DNA of 64,000 nucleotides from Paenibacillus sp. FSL K6-3182 (GCF_037976325.1 NZ_CP150265.1:6585001-6649000); one strand, 5' to 3'. Numbered from the stretch's first letter, positions 43,094-52,070 are shown. The notes: generated by a model from the sequence alone, not told the origin. Numbers and translations: made by a program.

Positions 43094-43117
43094 AATAAGG
43101 CCACTGTAGTTCGTTAG
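43094..43117 (-). repeat. 24-nt repeat, copy 4 (inverted)
   Basis: Reverse complement reads CTAACGAACTACAG..., ending TTATT. Also exactly 50 bases from copy 3. Confidence 0.78.
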
Positions 43118-43345
43118 CTAAAAAACTATTCAATATTCAACGTCAATCGAGGCTATGCACTGATTGTTCCTCAATTCTTGCCAGCTTTAACTTCACATTT
43201 TTATGTTCACCCATCTGTGTTCATCCCACCTACCAATCATTTATATTGTAATTACTGTAATTTATATCCATATAGATGTAAACCATATATTGCATTTCAA
43301 ACAAACAAATTCGATTCATGCAACTCTGCGATACTTAATAGCAAC

Positions 43346-43376
43346 AAAAAAAGAGCTATCAAATCGATAGCTCTTT
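43346..43376 (-). terminator. Terminator of the DUF4362-like lipoprotein gene
   Basis: AAAGAGCTATC/GATAGCTCTTT, loop AAATC, with seven A residues on the plus strand giving a U-run in minus transcripts. Confidence 0.92.
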
Positions 43377-43392
43377 CCCATATATCTCCTGC

Positions 43393-43842
43393 CTAAATCG
43401 GAACGTCCAACAAATCTATCGGCTTATTGGCTGCGCCACAGCCACTTAGCTTATAGGCGTAAGCGCGCCCCGTTTCTTCTTTTTTCAACCCGTCACATAA
43501 ATAGGTTTTTACGCTTGACGATCCATACTGATCCTGTGATGTATCGTAGCGCACCTCGATCTGATCCTCCGCCCTCGCAAGATTATAAAAAATCGGGTTT
43601 CCTTCCGTTATAAAACGTACAACTCGCACCTGATCTATTGCTCCGCTCACAAAAGCATCTATTTTCTCGCTATTCGTAACTTCACCGGACTTTGCAATAA
43701 CATCCTCCGTCTCATTAATCGTATAGTCATAGGGTTCATCTGAAGCTGAAGTTTTTTCCCCAGACTTAACCTGCTCCTGACCAGCACATCCAGCCAGCAT
43801 GAGCGTCGCTAAGACTATAAACACCATATTTCTCCAAACCAT
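43393..43842 (-). CDS. Small lipoprotein (DUF4362-like)
   Basis: This 149-residue lipoprotein has the signal MVWRNMVFIVLATLMLAGC, lipidated Cys19. The mature domain has YDYTINETEDVI and 'EVRYDTSQDQYG...CDGLKKEETGRAYAYKLSGC' with two Cys that could form a disulfide. It resembles the DUF4362 family of Bacillales lipoproteins by motif, but I cannot confirm this by search. It is a single gene with its own terminator, and no function is assigned. Confidence 0.78.
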   Translation of the reverse strand: MVWRNMVFIVLATLMLAGCAGQEQVKSGEKTSASDEPYDYTINETEDVIAKSGEVTNSEKIDAFVSGAIDQVRVVRFITEGNPIFYNLARAEDQIEVRYDTSQDQYGSSSVKTYLCDGLKKEETGRAYAYKLSGCGAANKPIDLLDVPI

Positions 43843-43873
43843 GTTGTAAATCCACCTTCCTCCAGCCTGCCCA

Positions 43874-45688
43874 TCAGCTATTTATTTGCGCGCGCAGCTG
43901 GCGAATTTCATTTATCAATTGCTTCTGCTCCGCTGGATCTTCCGGCTCAGCGCAGCTCATAAGCTGCGTTAAACGCAGCTGCAGCATCTCCCGCTCATTT
44001 TGGCTTACCTGTTCATCCGCCGAAAGCAGCCGGCTTCGATCCTTAGACACATACTCCTCATACGATCCGTGGAACAAGCTCGGTTCACTTTTCCCATCGA
44101 GTACGAGCAGTCGATTAGCGGCTTGGCGAATTAAATAGCGATCATGCGTGACAAGCAGAACAGCACCCGGATAATGCTGAAGCGCCTGTTCAACCTGCTC
44201 TCGCGTTCTAATATCCAAATAGTTCGTCGGTTCATCAAGCACGAGCAGATTCGCTTTGCCAAAATAAAGCTTCAAGAATGCTACTCGGCATCGCTCACCC
44301 ATGCTTAAGTCCCCGATTCGCTTAAATACGTCCTCCTTCGTAAACAGGAAGCAGCCCAAAATCGTCCTTGCATGCGATTGCGTCATCTCTGGCAGCAGCA
44401 ATAAGCTGTCAAGGATGGTCATCTCATTGTCGAGCTTATCAAGCTCCTGCTCAAAATATCCGATTTTTACCTGCGGATGAATGCTAACTTTGCCTATGCT
44501 TGGCAATAAGCTCCCTGTCGCAAGCTTAAGCAGCGTCGACTTCCCTACACCATTCGGACCAAGCACAGCTAATCGATCACCTCTACCTAAGGTGAGGTTT
44601 AACCTGCTTATAACGTTCCTATGCCCCTCATAGGCAAAACTAACGTCCTCCATCCGAAGCAGCGTAGTCGCTGCGAAACCGTCGGTCTCCAGCTGCATCC
44701 GCAGCTGTGAGTCCTCACGCGGCTTCTGCACCTTATCCTTGTTCAAACGCTCAAGCGCAGACTCCTTCGCATGCAGACGCGACACGTTTTTCTTAGATTT
44801 TGATCTAAGAAAATCATTTTGACCCGCCGCCTTATGAGCTTGCTGGAACCATTCGGCATACATGCGTATGCTCTCAAGCAGCTTCTCCCGCTCCAGCTCC
44901 TGCTTCTTATGCAGCGCCTCCTGCGTCCTTAGCTCCAGCTCTTTCTGCGCCTTATACTGCGTGTATCCGCCCAAATAGCGTCGGCACCCATCTCGCTCAA
45001 ACTCAAGAACAGTCGTTGCTGTCCGGTCGATAAACGTACGATCATGCGACACATAAATAACCGTTCCCGGGTAATCCTGCACCCATGCTTCCAGCCAATC
45101 TAGCGCCGTAGAATCCAAGTGATTCGTCGGCTCATCCAGCACAACTAGCTTCGGCTCTCTTACCATCAGCGCGGCTAATTGTGCTTTCGTCTTTTGACCT
45201 CCGCTTAGCTGCGAAAATGATAAGTGCCATAACGAGGGATCAAAGCTTAACTGCGTTAAGCATCTCTCCACCTTCATCTCCCAGCTATAGCCATCAAGCT
45301 GCGCATAACGTTCGTACAGTTTACTGTACTTGCTTAACAGCGACTCACTTGCATCCTCTTGCATTCGCCTTGTTAACTCCACCATCGACCGTTTTAATCG
45401 GAACAATTCCTCTGTGCCGGCCTGCACGAATTCAAGCAGCGTGAGTGAGGAATTCATCTGTGCCTGCTGGTCGAGCCAGCCCCACTCTGCAAGAGGAAGC
45501 AGCCGCTGCACCTCACCGCCATCGAATGAGATTCTGCCTGTCAATCCTTGCAGCAGCGTTGTTTTGCCCACGCCATTTCGTCCAAACAGAGCCAGCCTTT
45601 CGCCTTCTCTGACTTCAAAATTTATATTTTCGAACAGGATATTGCCGTCCCATTCCTTGTTCACATGTTTAACTTTTAATAGCATCAT
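43874..45688 (-). CDS. ABC-F protein, ribosome-protection type
   Basis: This 604-residue soluble protein has two ABC ATPase domains: Walker A GRNGVGKTT near 36-44, signature LSGGQK near 160 and Walker B LVVLDEPTNHLD near 180-191; then a second Walker A GPNGVGKST near 368-376, LSMGER near 460 and LLVLDEPTNYLD near 480-491. The linker between them (about 235-335) is long, charged and coiled-coil-like, as in ABC-F proteins that dislodge antibiotics from ribosomes. There is no transmembrane part. A leader with an attenuator-like hairpin and a short frame lies upstream, consistent with drug-inducible expression. The class of drug cannot be deduced. Confidence 0.9.
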   Translation of the reverse strand: MMLLKVKHVNKEWDGNILFENINFEVREGERLALFGRNGVGKTTLLQGLTGRISFDGGEVQRLLPLAEWGWLDQQAQMNSSLTLLEFVQAGTEELFRLKRSMVELTRRMQEDASESLLSKYSKLYERYAQLDGYSWEMKVERCLTQLSFDPSLWHLSFSQLSGGQKTKAQLAALMVREPKLVVLDEPTNHLDSTALDWLEAWVQDYPGTVIYVSHDRTFIDRTATTVLEFERDGCRRYLGGYTQYKAQKELELRTQEALHKKQELEREKLLESIRMYAEWFQQAHKAAGQNDFLRSKSKKNVSRLHAKESALERLNKDKVQKPREDSQLRMQLETDGFAATTLLRMEDVSFAYEGHRNVISRLNLTLGRGDRLAVLGPNGVGKSTLLKLATGSLLPSIGKVSIHPQVKIGYFEQELDKLDNEMTILDSLLLLPEMTQSHARTILGCFLFTKEDVFKRIGDLSMGERCRVAFLKLYFGKANLLVLDEPTNYLDIRTREQVEQALQHYPGAVLLVTHDRYLIRQAANRLLVLDGKSEPSLFHGSYEEYVSKDRSRLLSADEQVSQNEREMLQLRLTQLMSCAEPEDPAEQKQLINEIRQLRAQINS

Positions 45689-45704
45689 TGAACATTCCCC
45701 ATTT

Positions 45705-45744
45705 CAAAAAAACATAATAAAAAACCGTGGCCAGCGGCACACGG
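45705..45744 (-). terminator. Leader terminator (attenuator candidate) upstream of the ABC-F gene
   Basis: On the minus strand CCGTG...GCC/GGC...CACGG forms a stem with one bulged base (45725-45744). T-rich runs of about 20 bases follow. It ends only about 17 bases before the ABC-F start codon, so it sits in the transcribed leader rather than after a gene. Confidence 0.8.
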
Positions 45745-45796
45745 TCGAATACGCAGGGGAATATCAGGTAAACGAAAATAACGATGCGTCACACCG

Positions 45797-45847
45797 CTAG
45801 TTAGCGGGTAAACATCTCGTATCTATCGCTGCTGATTGACTATCCAT
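45797..45847 (-). CDS. Possible 16-residue leader peptide of the ABC-F gene
   Basis: ATG at 45847, with GGGGA five bases upstream, opens MDSQSAAIDTRCLPAN and stops with TAG at 45797. The stop lies inside a perfect hairpin (CCGCTA/TAGCGG, 45794-45807). A second hairpin (GTTCTC/GAGAAC, 45881-45898) is upstream of its start. A ribosome stalled on this frame could alter folding of the downstream attenuator. Confidence 0.55.
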   Translation of the reverse strand: MDSQSAAIDTRCLPAN

Positions 45848-46122
45848 AAGTCCCCAAATCGACGCACGTATCCCTGACCGGTTCTCGCTAATGAGAACGC
45901 CGCTTGTACTTAAACAAGTTGTTTACAGGAATCGTGTACTTACTTCATCGGCTGGGTTACCTCCGTCAGTCATCAGTTTTGATATGCGTTTATTATATAA
46001 GACGATCATGCATATATTCAAGCCCTACTTTAATTGCGGTACCAAATAAAGTTAGTACTAGGCTTGAAACGCTGCATAACCGATCATAAGACTTATAAAT
46101 ATTTCTTAATTGGAGGTGCTTG
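45848..46122. other. Divergent promoter region between the ABC-F leader and the ketosynthase fusion
   Basis: About 270 bases, containing the GTTCTC/GAGAAC hairpin and AT-rich sequence. I see no other gene here and could not fix promoter hexamers with confidence. Confidence 0.5.
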
Positions 46123-47997
46123 ATGAATCCCGTCTATATAACCAGCATTGGCAAATTTCTTCCCGGCTCCCCTATCGGCAATGATGATATCGAGGATTAC
46201 CTCGGCAAAATAAACGGTAAAAGCTCCAAGTCGATGCGGCGCATTCTTGATCAAAACAAAATACGCTTTCGGCATTATGCGATAAACAAAGAACAAAAAA
46301 GTCTATATTCAAATGCAGAAATGGCAGGACTTGCGATACAAGATGCGCTCTCCCGCAACCAAGCGGCACTGAGCGATCAAATTGCATTTCTCGCTGTCGG
46401 TACGACCCAAGGTGATTTGCTTGTTCCCGGCTTCGCAAGTATGGTGCATGCCGAAACGAAGCTGCCTGTCATGGAGGTTGCGACACATCACGGCGTTTGC
46501 GCCAGCGGTATGCAGGCAATGAAAAACGCATTCCTGCATGTGCAGTCAGGAGAGCAGCAGACCGCCATTTCCTGTGCCAGTGAGTTTCCGAGCCGCGTAT
46601 TCAAAAATACGAGGTTCGAAGCGCAAAAGGGTGTCGCCGATCATCCAATTCCTTTCGACACTGACTTTCTTCGGTTTATGCTGTCCGATGGAGCAGGTGC
46701 AGCGGTTCTTCAGCATCAACCTGCCGCCAGCGGTTTATCCCTGCGCATCGAATGGATCGACAACAAATCCTACGCTAATCTATACGATGTCTGCATGTAT
46801 GCAGGAACCAACAAGGATAATGCCGAGCAGCAAAGCTGGCTTGACTATGCCAGCATTCATGAAGCTGCTGACGACGGGGCTCTTAATCTCAAACAAGATA
46901 TTCGGCTCGTTAATGAAATGCCTAAGGTCGGGGTTAATCGATTTTTCGAGCTGGTGGATGAGGGTAAAGTCGAACCGAGCGCTATCGACTGGATGGTTTG
47001 CCACTATTCGTCTCATTTTTTCCGCGACGAAATATTTAAGCTGCTGCAGCTTGGCGGACTCACCATTCCTGAAGAGAAATGGTTTACGAATTTATATACG
47101 AAGGGCAACACTGGCGCTGCTTCAATCTACATCATGCTGGAGGAGCTGCTTAACGAAGGCCATTTGAAGCCAGGTGAGCAGGTATTATGCATGGTGCCGG
47201 AAAGCGGCAGATTCCAAACCTCCTATATGCTATTGACGGTTGTTGGCGACACAGGCGATGCGGGACATATCTCAGAGCCGGTGTTTGAAGAAAGGCAGCC
47301 TGAGGCACCTCATCTCGAGTATAACGAAGCAGACCACGTTCAAGCACAGCTCGTTAGGCAGCTCGTACAGGTTTGGATTGATTTTGAGCAAAAGCTGGCT
47401 CATGTTCCCGTTATTCATAAGCTGTACAACAACAAGTTCACTCTTCATGACTACAAGCTGCTAATGGAAAACATCCGCCAACAGGTCATTGACGGTTCGC
47501 AGTGGATTGCTCGTGCTGCCTCGTATATCGCGATAGAGCATATCGATCTCCGTTCGACGTTCATTGCCCATGCGCGCGATGAGCATCGTGATTTTCAAAT
47601 ACTTGAGCGCAACTACGTCGCCATCGGCGGGGACCTAGCACACATTCAATCAGGCGAAAAAAATATTGGCAGTGAAGCATTGTCAGCTTATTTGTTCCAG
47701 CGTGCTAGCCGCGAGAATCCCGTTGATCTCATTGGCGCTATGTGGATTATAGAGGGACTTGGATGCCGTATGGCGCGTTACTGGGGCGAAATGATTCGCG
47801 ATCAGCTTGGGCTTAGCGATGAAGAAGTGTCGTTCCTGCTTTATCATAGCGACTCTGATGAGAAGCACTTCGAAAGGCTCGAGGCAGTCGTCCAGCATCC
47901 GATGCTCACTGCGGAGATCGCAGGACGAATAGTGAAAACTGCAAAAACGACGGCGCGCTTATACTTGCTGCAATTAGAGGAGCTGGGCAATGTATGA
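46123..47997 (+). CDS. Ketosynthase III fused to a heme-oxygenase-like diiron oxidase domain
   Basis: This 624-residue two-domain protein starts at ATG 46123 with GGAGG upstream. Residues about 1-375 have a KAS III/thiolase-like fold with the catalytic triad visible: Cys126 in HHGVCASG, His294 in MVCHYSS and Asn329 in TKGNTGAAS. Residues about 400-624 resemble the heme-oxygenase-like diiron oxidase class. Candidate metal ligands are in FIAHARDEHRDF (about 480-491), Glu544 in WIIEGLG, and His575/Asp579/His582 in YHSDSDEKHF. The first part would join or condense acyl chains, the second oxidise the product. It overlaps the next gene by four bases. No acyl carrier or thioesterase gene is near. 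Confidence 0.85.
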   Translation: MNPVYITSIGKFLPGSPIGNDDIEDYLGKINGKSSKSMRRILDQNKIRFRHYAINKEQKSLYSNAEMAGLAIQDALSRNQAALSDQIAFLAVGTTQGDLLVPGFASMVHAETKLPVMEVATHHGVCASGMQAMKNAFLHVQSGEQQTAISCASEFPSRVFKNTRFEAQKGVADHPIPFDTDFLRFMLSDGAGAAVLQHQPAASGLSLRIEWIDNKSYANLYDVCMYAGTNKDNAEQQSWLDYASIHEAADDGALNLKQDIRLVNEMPKVGVNRFFELVDEGKVEPSAIDWMVCHYSSHFFRDEIFKLLQLGGLTIPEEKWFTNLYTKGNTGAASIYIMLEELLNEGHLKPGEQVLCMVPESGRFQTSYMLLTVVGDTGDAGHISEPVFEERQPEAPHLEYNEADHVQAQLVRQLVQVWIDFEQKLAHVPVIHKLYNNKFTLHDYKLLMENIRQQVIDGSQWIARAASYIAIEHIDLRSTFIAHARDEHRDFQILERNYVAIGGDLAHIQSGEKNIGSEALSAYLFQRASRENPVDLIGAMWIIEGLGCRMARYWGEMIRDQLGLSDEEVSFLLYHSDSDEKHFERLEAVVQHPMLTAEIAGRIVKTAKTTARLYLLQLEELGNV

Positions 47998-48878
47998 GCA
48001 AAACTGATTATTTTCATCAAATGCCGCATGACAAAAACGATCCCAATCCGTTTCTAGCCATCTTTATGGATCAGAGCATTCCCTTCAATGAAGAGGCCAA
48101 GGCTGCTTACCTCAAGGATTGCTCTAGCAGATCACGGCAGTTTCTGCTGCCCGTACTGCGTCCTTTTGCGAGATTAATGATTATAGTTCTTCAGGTTTAC
48201 AAAATAATCGTACCTAAGGCACTCACCTCATCCCGGCTGCTGCACCGCGTCCTGCATTTCGGAATGAAAACCTTCGTAAGCCCAGATGCTAATTATATGA
48301 TTTTGCGCCACTTCTATCTTGGCTCTGAGGTGCTTGGCTTCATTCGTGATAATGTGCCTGACGTTCAGATTGAGATGAACCCGCTCAAACCAACCAATCT
48401 GGAGCCGGTAAAAGATGATCTTTTTCTCATTCATGATCTCAATTTATACAACTTCGTCATCAATCTTAATCGCGAGCTGCGTCACAAAGGAATTGAGGTT
48501 ACAAAGCAGGATCGGCTTAACTTTAACGCCATCACATCAGAGCCTCTGCCTATTGAGCAAATGCCAAATCGCTGGACCAATTTTATGGATTTGACGACTG
48601 CCATTGAATGCTTCACCCCTGTCTATCAAATGTTTCTAACCGATAATGACTTCTGGCGTGCGACTAACTCCCTTCAGCTGGATGAAACGATTGGCATCCT
48701 TGCTTCCAAAATTATCGGCAGCAACGACCGACTGGCGCTTATAAACAACAAACATCCCATGGTGCCGCTCACGACGCTTAAAGCAGGCTTTCGACTCGTA
48801 CTGCATGGCCTAGCGACAGAGCAGCTGCACGCGCTGCTCGTTGAGCTTAAGCTTAAACAGCAGCAGCATATCGGCTGA
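47994..48878 (+). CDS. Uncharacterised partner of the ketosynthase/oxidase protein
   Basis: I do not recognise this 294-residue protein. It has one hydrophobic stretch near 52-75 (LLPVLRPFARLMIIVLQVYKIIV) that could be amphipathic or membrane-bound. It has a central acidic segment (DVQIEMNPLKPTNLEPVKDDLFLIHD) and a helical C-terminus ending in Gln/His repeats. There is no signal peptide. It is translationally coupled (ATGA overlap) to the fusion gene and followed by a strong terminator, so both act in one pathway. Possible roles are an oxidase, a lipid-binding protein or an assembly factor; none is shown. Confidence 0.82.
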   Translation: MSKTDYFHQMPHDKNDPNPFLAIFMDQSIPFNEEAKAAYLKDCSSRSRQFLLPVLRPFARLMIIVLQVYKIIVPKALTSSRLLHRVLHFGMKTFVSPDANYMILRHFYLGSEVLGFIRDNVPDVQIEMNPLKPTNLEPVKDDLFLIHDLNLYNFVINLNRELRHKGIEVTKQDRLNFNAITSEPLPIEQMPNRWTNFMDLTTAIECFTPVYQMFLTDNDFWRATNSLQLDETIGILASKIIGSNDRLALINNKHPMVPLTTLKAGFRLVLHGLATEQLHALLVELKLKQQQHIG

Positions 48879-48894
48879 TCACACCATGAACAAA

Positions 48895-48931
48895 AAGAAG
48901 GCAATCACGCCCACTGCGTGATTGCCTTCTC
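48895..48931 (+). terminator. Terminator of the ketosynthase/oxidase operon
   Basis: AGAAGGCAATCACGC/GCGTGATTGCCTTCT stem (15 bp), loop CCACT, with CTCTTTC downstream. Convergent with the gene at 48944. Confidence 0.9.
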
Positions 48932-48943
48932 TCTTTCATGCTG

Positions 48944-50182
48944 CTATTGACGAACTACAGTAAAACCTTTCTTCTCCAGCAGTGGAACGAGACCGTTCTC
49001 GCCGAGCATATGTGCAGCTCCTACGACTACGAAATATGATTTTTTTGTCGTGTCATTCAAGTAACCCGTTATTTTCTCAACCATTGGAGCATTGCGGTCA
49101 GTAAGCAGCGCTTTATTAAGCTCCGCATTCGAAGAGGCTGATTTCGTCAGTTCGAGCAGCTGCTCCTCATTTCCGGTAACCCACATTTTCGTAAGATCTT
49201 CAATCCCTGATACTTCTGCAAAATAGTTCTCAATAGAGCCTTTCAGCATTTCTTCTTGCAGTTTGTCTGAAAAATTATTGAACATATTAAGCTGGTATTC
49301 GATCGATTCGAGCTCTAGAATTGGCTTCTTGTTCTCCAGCGACTGCTGCAAGAAATGGGCATCAATCCCTATGCCTGAATCATAACCTTCTTTTGCTGAG
49401 CTAAGATAATCCACAGTAGACGAAACGCTCCAAGGCTTATAGGTATCCAGCGTATTTTCCGGTAAACCGTTCTCCTTCAAAATCTCGCCAAGCTTCTTGT
49501 AAGAATCAGCTGAGATATGATCTTTAAGCGTTGTATTATCCTTCAATACGCTTAAATCAAGCACTTGCTTTTGCACCTTCTCATCATTCATCTTCGAAAT
49601 ATCAGCCTCTACAACCAAATAGTCGGATGCATCATAAGCTTTTTGAATTTCAGAGCGCAAAGGGTACATCGCTTTGTTCGCAATATGAATCGAACCCAGC
49701 AAATATACGGTGCTGCCGTCCTTTTCTACTTTCCAAAGGAAACCTTTACTTGGCTCATTCTCTTTAAGAGAAACAGAGCGCTGCTCTTTATTCCAAGTAA
49801 TTTCATAACCTGATGCTTCACTAACCGTACGCAAAGGAATATAAACAGTTCCTTTAACGACCTTCGGCGCAGCAAGCAATCCAATTTCCGTCTCGTTAGC
49901 CATTGCCCCTAAGTTGTCGATTTGGAATAAAAGGGTTAGTCCTTGCTTCTTGCCTGAAATGACTTTATTTTTCTGATCCCACGTTACTTGGAAATCAAGC
50001 TTTTGAAGAACCGTCTTCGCAGGAACAAGAATCGTTCCCTTTTCCATCGTAGGTTGATTCTCACCAAGCTGTACCTGCTCGCCGTCTATCCATACTGAAA
50101 TAGGCTTAGCCTCTGCTTGGATGTTCGTTACGAAAGAAAATAGTAGAGCTAATGATAGAAATAATGATGCAAACTTTTTCAC
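48944..50182 (-). CDS. Secreted TraB/GumN-type protein with copper-amine-oxidase-N-like domain
   Basis: This 412-residue secreted protein has a signal peptide (about 1-24, cleavage near IQA-EA). Residues about 30-140 form a two-repeat stretch of the copper-amine-oxidase N-like type common in Paenibacillus surface proteins (LVPAKTVLQKLDFQVTWDQ, IPLRTVSEASGYEITWN). Residues about 148-410 match the TraB/GumN (Tiki) family: LLGSIHIA near 160-167, SGIGIDAHFL near 272-281 and VVGAAHMLGENGLVPLL near 388-404. The metal-binding His in the first and last motifs suggest a membrane-proximal protease-like activity. It is a single gene convergent with the operon at 46123. Confidence 0.87.
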   Translation of the reverse strand: MKKFASLFLSLALLFSFVTNIQAEAKPISVWIDGEQVQLGENQPTMEKGTILVPAKTVLQKLDFQVTWDQKNKVISGKKQGLTLLFQIDNLGAMANETEIGLLAAPKVVKGTVYIPLRTVSEASGYEITWNKEQRSVSLKENEPSKGFLWKVEKDGSTVYLLGSIHIANKAMYPLRSEIQKAYDASDYLVVEADISKMNDEKVQKQVLDLSVLKDNTTLKDHISADSYKKLGEILKENGLPENTLDTYKPWSVSSTVDYLSSAKEGYDSGIGIDAHFLQQSLENKKPILELESIEYQLNMFNNFSDKLQEEMLKGSIENYFAEVSGIEDLTKMWVTGNEEQLLELTKSASSNAELNKALLTDRNAPMVEKITGYLNDTTKKSYFVVVGAAHMLGENGLVPLLEKKGFTVVRQ

Positions 50183-50376
50183 GAATAGACCCTCTCCCTC
50201 TCATCTTAGCGGCTTCATTTCATCTACATATAAACAATAATTACCGCTCTGCCTTACATATTTTACACATTTTCACCACGCAATAGCTAGTTCGGAAAAT
50301 ACGAATCTAGTTTTCGTTGCTTTACATCATATTCATAACATATAATGCCTCATCTCATAGGTTAGCTGCAGCCTTT

Positions 50377-50411
50377 AAAAAAAGGCACCCCCTCTTGATT
50401 AGAGGGGTGCC
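50377..50411 (-). terminator. Terminator of the SLH-GH18 gene
   Basis: GGCACCCC/GGGGTGCC stem plus a T-run on the minus strand (seven A residues at 50377-50383). Confidence 0.93.
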
Positions 50412-50453
50412 CATGTCATTTTTGCGAATCAATTCAACGGTTTTGGTAAATAA

Positions 50454-52070
50454 CTATGATGAGAAGGAATAACCCAAAAATCGATCCGCATTTTTTAGAC
50501 TTATCCATATATCCGGACTTTCGCCGCCTACGTACCAGTAAGCTAGTCCAGCAAGCTTGCTTTTTACAGCCAGCTTATATTTTTCGGTTAACGAACGCCC
50601 GTCCTCGACCCATATTTTATGCTGTATACCGTTCTTCATATATGCAGCTGTGTACTGCCCGATTTTGGCGTCCCATAAAGGCCTGATTCCATATTTACTA
50701 ATGATCGCATTCTGCTCGCTAAACGAAATAAATGCAGAGGACTCAACGCTGCCGTCCTTCTTTAAATCCCAATCACGGTTATAGAAAGGCACGCCCAGTA
50801 TTACCTTTTGGCTTGGCACCAATTTAAGAAGCTTATTCACAGCCGCTTCATCAAAACCTATAGAGGCATTGGAGCCCGCTTCCGAGCCGTCTCCCCAGTG
50901 CTCATCATAGCCCATCAATACGATATAATCGGCTAATTTCCCAAGCGCAGCAAAATCAAAAGCATCTGTCCAATCCGTTCCCCGGTCGGGAGATACATCA
51001 AGCGACAGCGTAACGTTCAAGAGCTTCATTTTTTTGGACAGCTCCGTGATGAAGGCGGTCAAAGCTGCTCGATCCTGAGGCGCAACATTTTCAAAATCAA
51101 TATTGAGTCCGTCCAGCTTATACTTTGTCACGTACTCTGCAAGCTGAGAAATTGCTTTGGTACGTAGTGTGGAACTGGATAGCAGCTTATGAGTAGCCGC
51201 TTGATCCGAGCGGTTGCCGACCATTGCCCATACTTTTTTATTATGCTGTTTCGCCCAAGTCACAAGAGACGGATCCGTGTTATCCGATATTTCTCCCGCT
51301 TCCCCTGTAAAATACCAACGCGGAGTCAAGGTGTTTACATTAGAATTCAAAACCGTTTGTTCATACTGCTGCGTCGTCTGGCCATACTGCCAACCTAGCT
51401 TTATCGTTTCCTTGGGCTTAGCTGCAAGCTCAGCTGCCCAGTTCACATTTTGCAGCACCCGATGAATCATTACTGCGGTTTCTTGTCTGCTTATCGGATC
51501 GCCTGGACGGAAATTCCCCTTATCGTCACCTTTCATAAGGCCAAGAGCGTTCATCGCCGCTACAGAAGAACTTGCCCAAGCAGCAATGCGGCTGTCATCG
51601 CCAAAGCCTAGCTTTGCTTCCGATTTATGATCCAGCTTCTTCAATGCTCTCGTTAATAATACGGCTGCTTCCTGCCTTGTAACTGCCTTCGCAGGTGCAA
51701 ACAAAGAGGCGCTGACGCCATCTGCTAAGCCAAGCTGCACAGCAGCCTGAATCCATCCGTAATACCAAGCCTTCATAGGTACATCAGTATATGGCGATAC
51801 TGGCGTCGGTACAGGCTCAAGCCCGAGCAGCCGATCCAGCACAGTGACAAACTCTGCTCTCGAGATCGATTGCTTTGGTGAGAAGCTTCGCTCCGATGTG
51901 CCCATTATGATCTTTTTATTGTATAAATCGATGATTTCCTGTTTGGCATAGCTGCTTGATATATCATCAAAAGGCAGCGTGCTTTGAGCCGCAATGGGAT
52001 GAGCAACAAGTGTTATGATATATAGTAAAGTAAATGCTGCTAGAGCAAATCTAGTATAAGTATGCTTCAC
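50454..52070 (-). CDS. S-layer-anchored GH18 family glycosidase-like protein
   Basis: This 538-residue protein has a signal peptide (about 1-29) and three N-terminal SLH repeats (about 33-85, 92-148, 155-210) with TRQEAAVLLTRAL- and ISRQETAVMIHRVL-type cores. A GH18 domain spans about 222-535. The active-site motif is LDGLNIDFENV (about 319-329), with the catalytic Glu327 in DxxDxE. This type acts on chitin or peptidoglycan-like glycans; some family members act in spore germination (YaaH-like). The SLH repeats would hold it to the wall polymer. It is a single gene with its own terminator. Confidence 0.92.
   Translation of the reverse strand: MKHTYTRFALAAFTLLYIITLVAHPIAAQSTLPFDDISSSYAKQEIIDLYNKKIIMGTSERSFSPKQSISRAEFVTVLDRLLGLEPVPTPVSPYTDVPMKAWYYGWIQAAVQLGLADGVSASLFAPAKAVTRQEAAVLLTRALKKLDHKSEAKLGFGDDSRIAAWASSSVAAMNALGLMKGDDKGNFRPGDPISRQETAVMIHRVLQNVNWAAELAAKPKETIKLGWQYGQTTQQYEQTVLNSNVNTLTPRWYFTGEAGEISDNTDPSLVTWAKQHNKKVWAMVGNRSDQAATHKLLSSSTLRTKAISQLAEYVTKYKLDGLNIDFENVAPQDRAALTAFITELSKKMKLLNVTLSLDVSPDRGTDWTDAFDFAALGKLADYIVLMGYDEHWGDGSEAGSNASIGFDEAAVNKLLKLVPSQKVILGVPFYNRDWDLKKDGSVESSAFISFSEQNAIISKYGIRPLWDAKIGQYTAAYMKNGIQHKIWVEDGRSLTEKYKLAVKSKLAGLAYWYVGGESPDIWISLKNADRFLGYSFSS

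Larger units (their letters stand above)
42758..43345. other. Gene-free region with four 24-nt repeats
   Basis: Nearly 590 bases without a coding frame I can support. It holds the four repeat copies listed separately and otherwise AT-rich sequence. Confidence 0.75.

Noticed and set aside
42933..43117. Regularly spaced repeats resembling a CRISPR array
   Set aside because: Only two copies per strand, in opposite orientations, with variable ends and no cas genes nearby.
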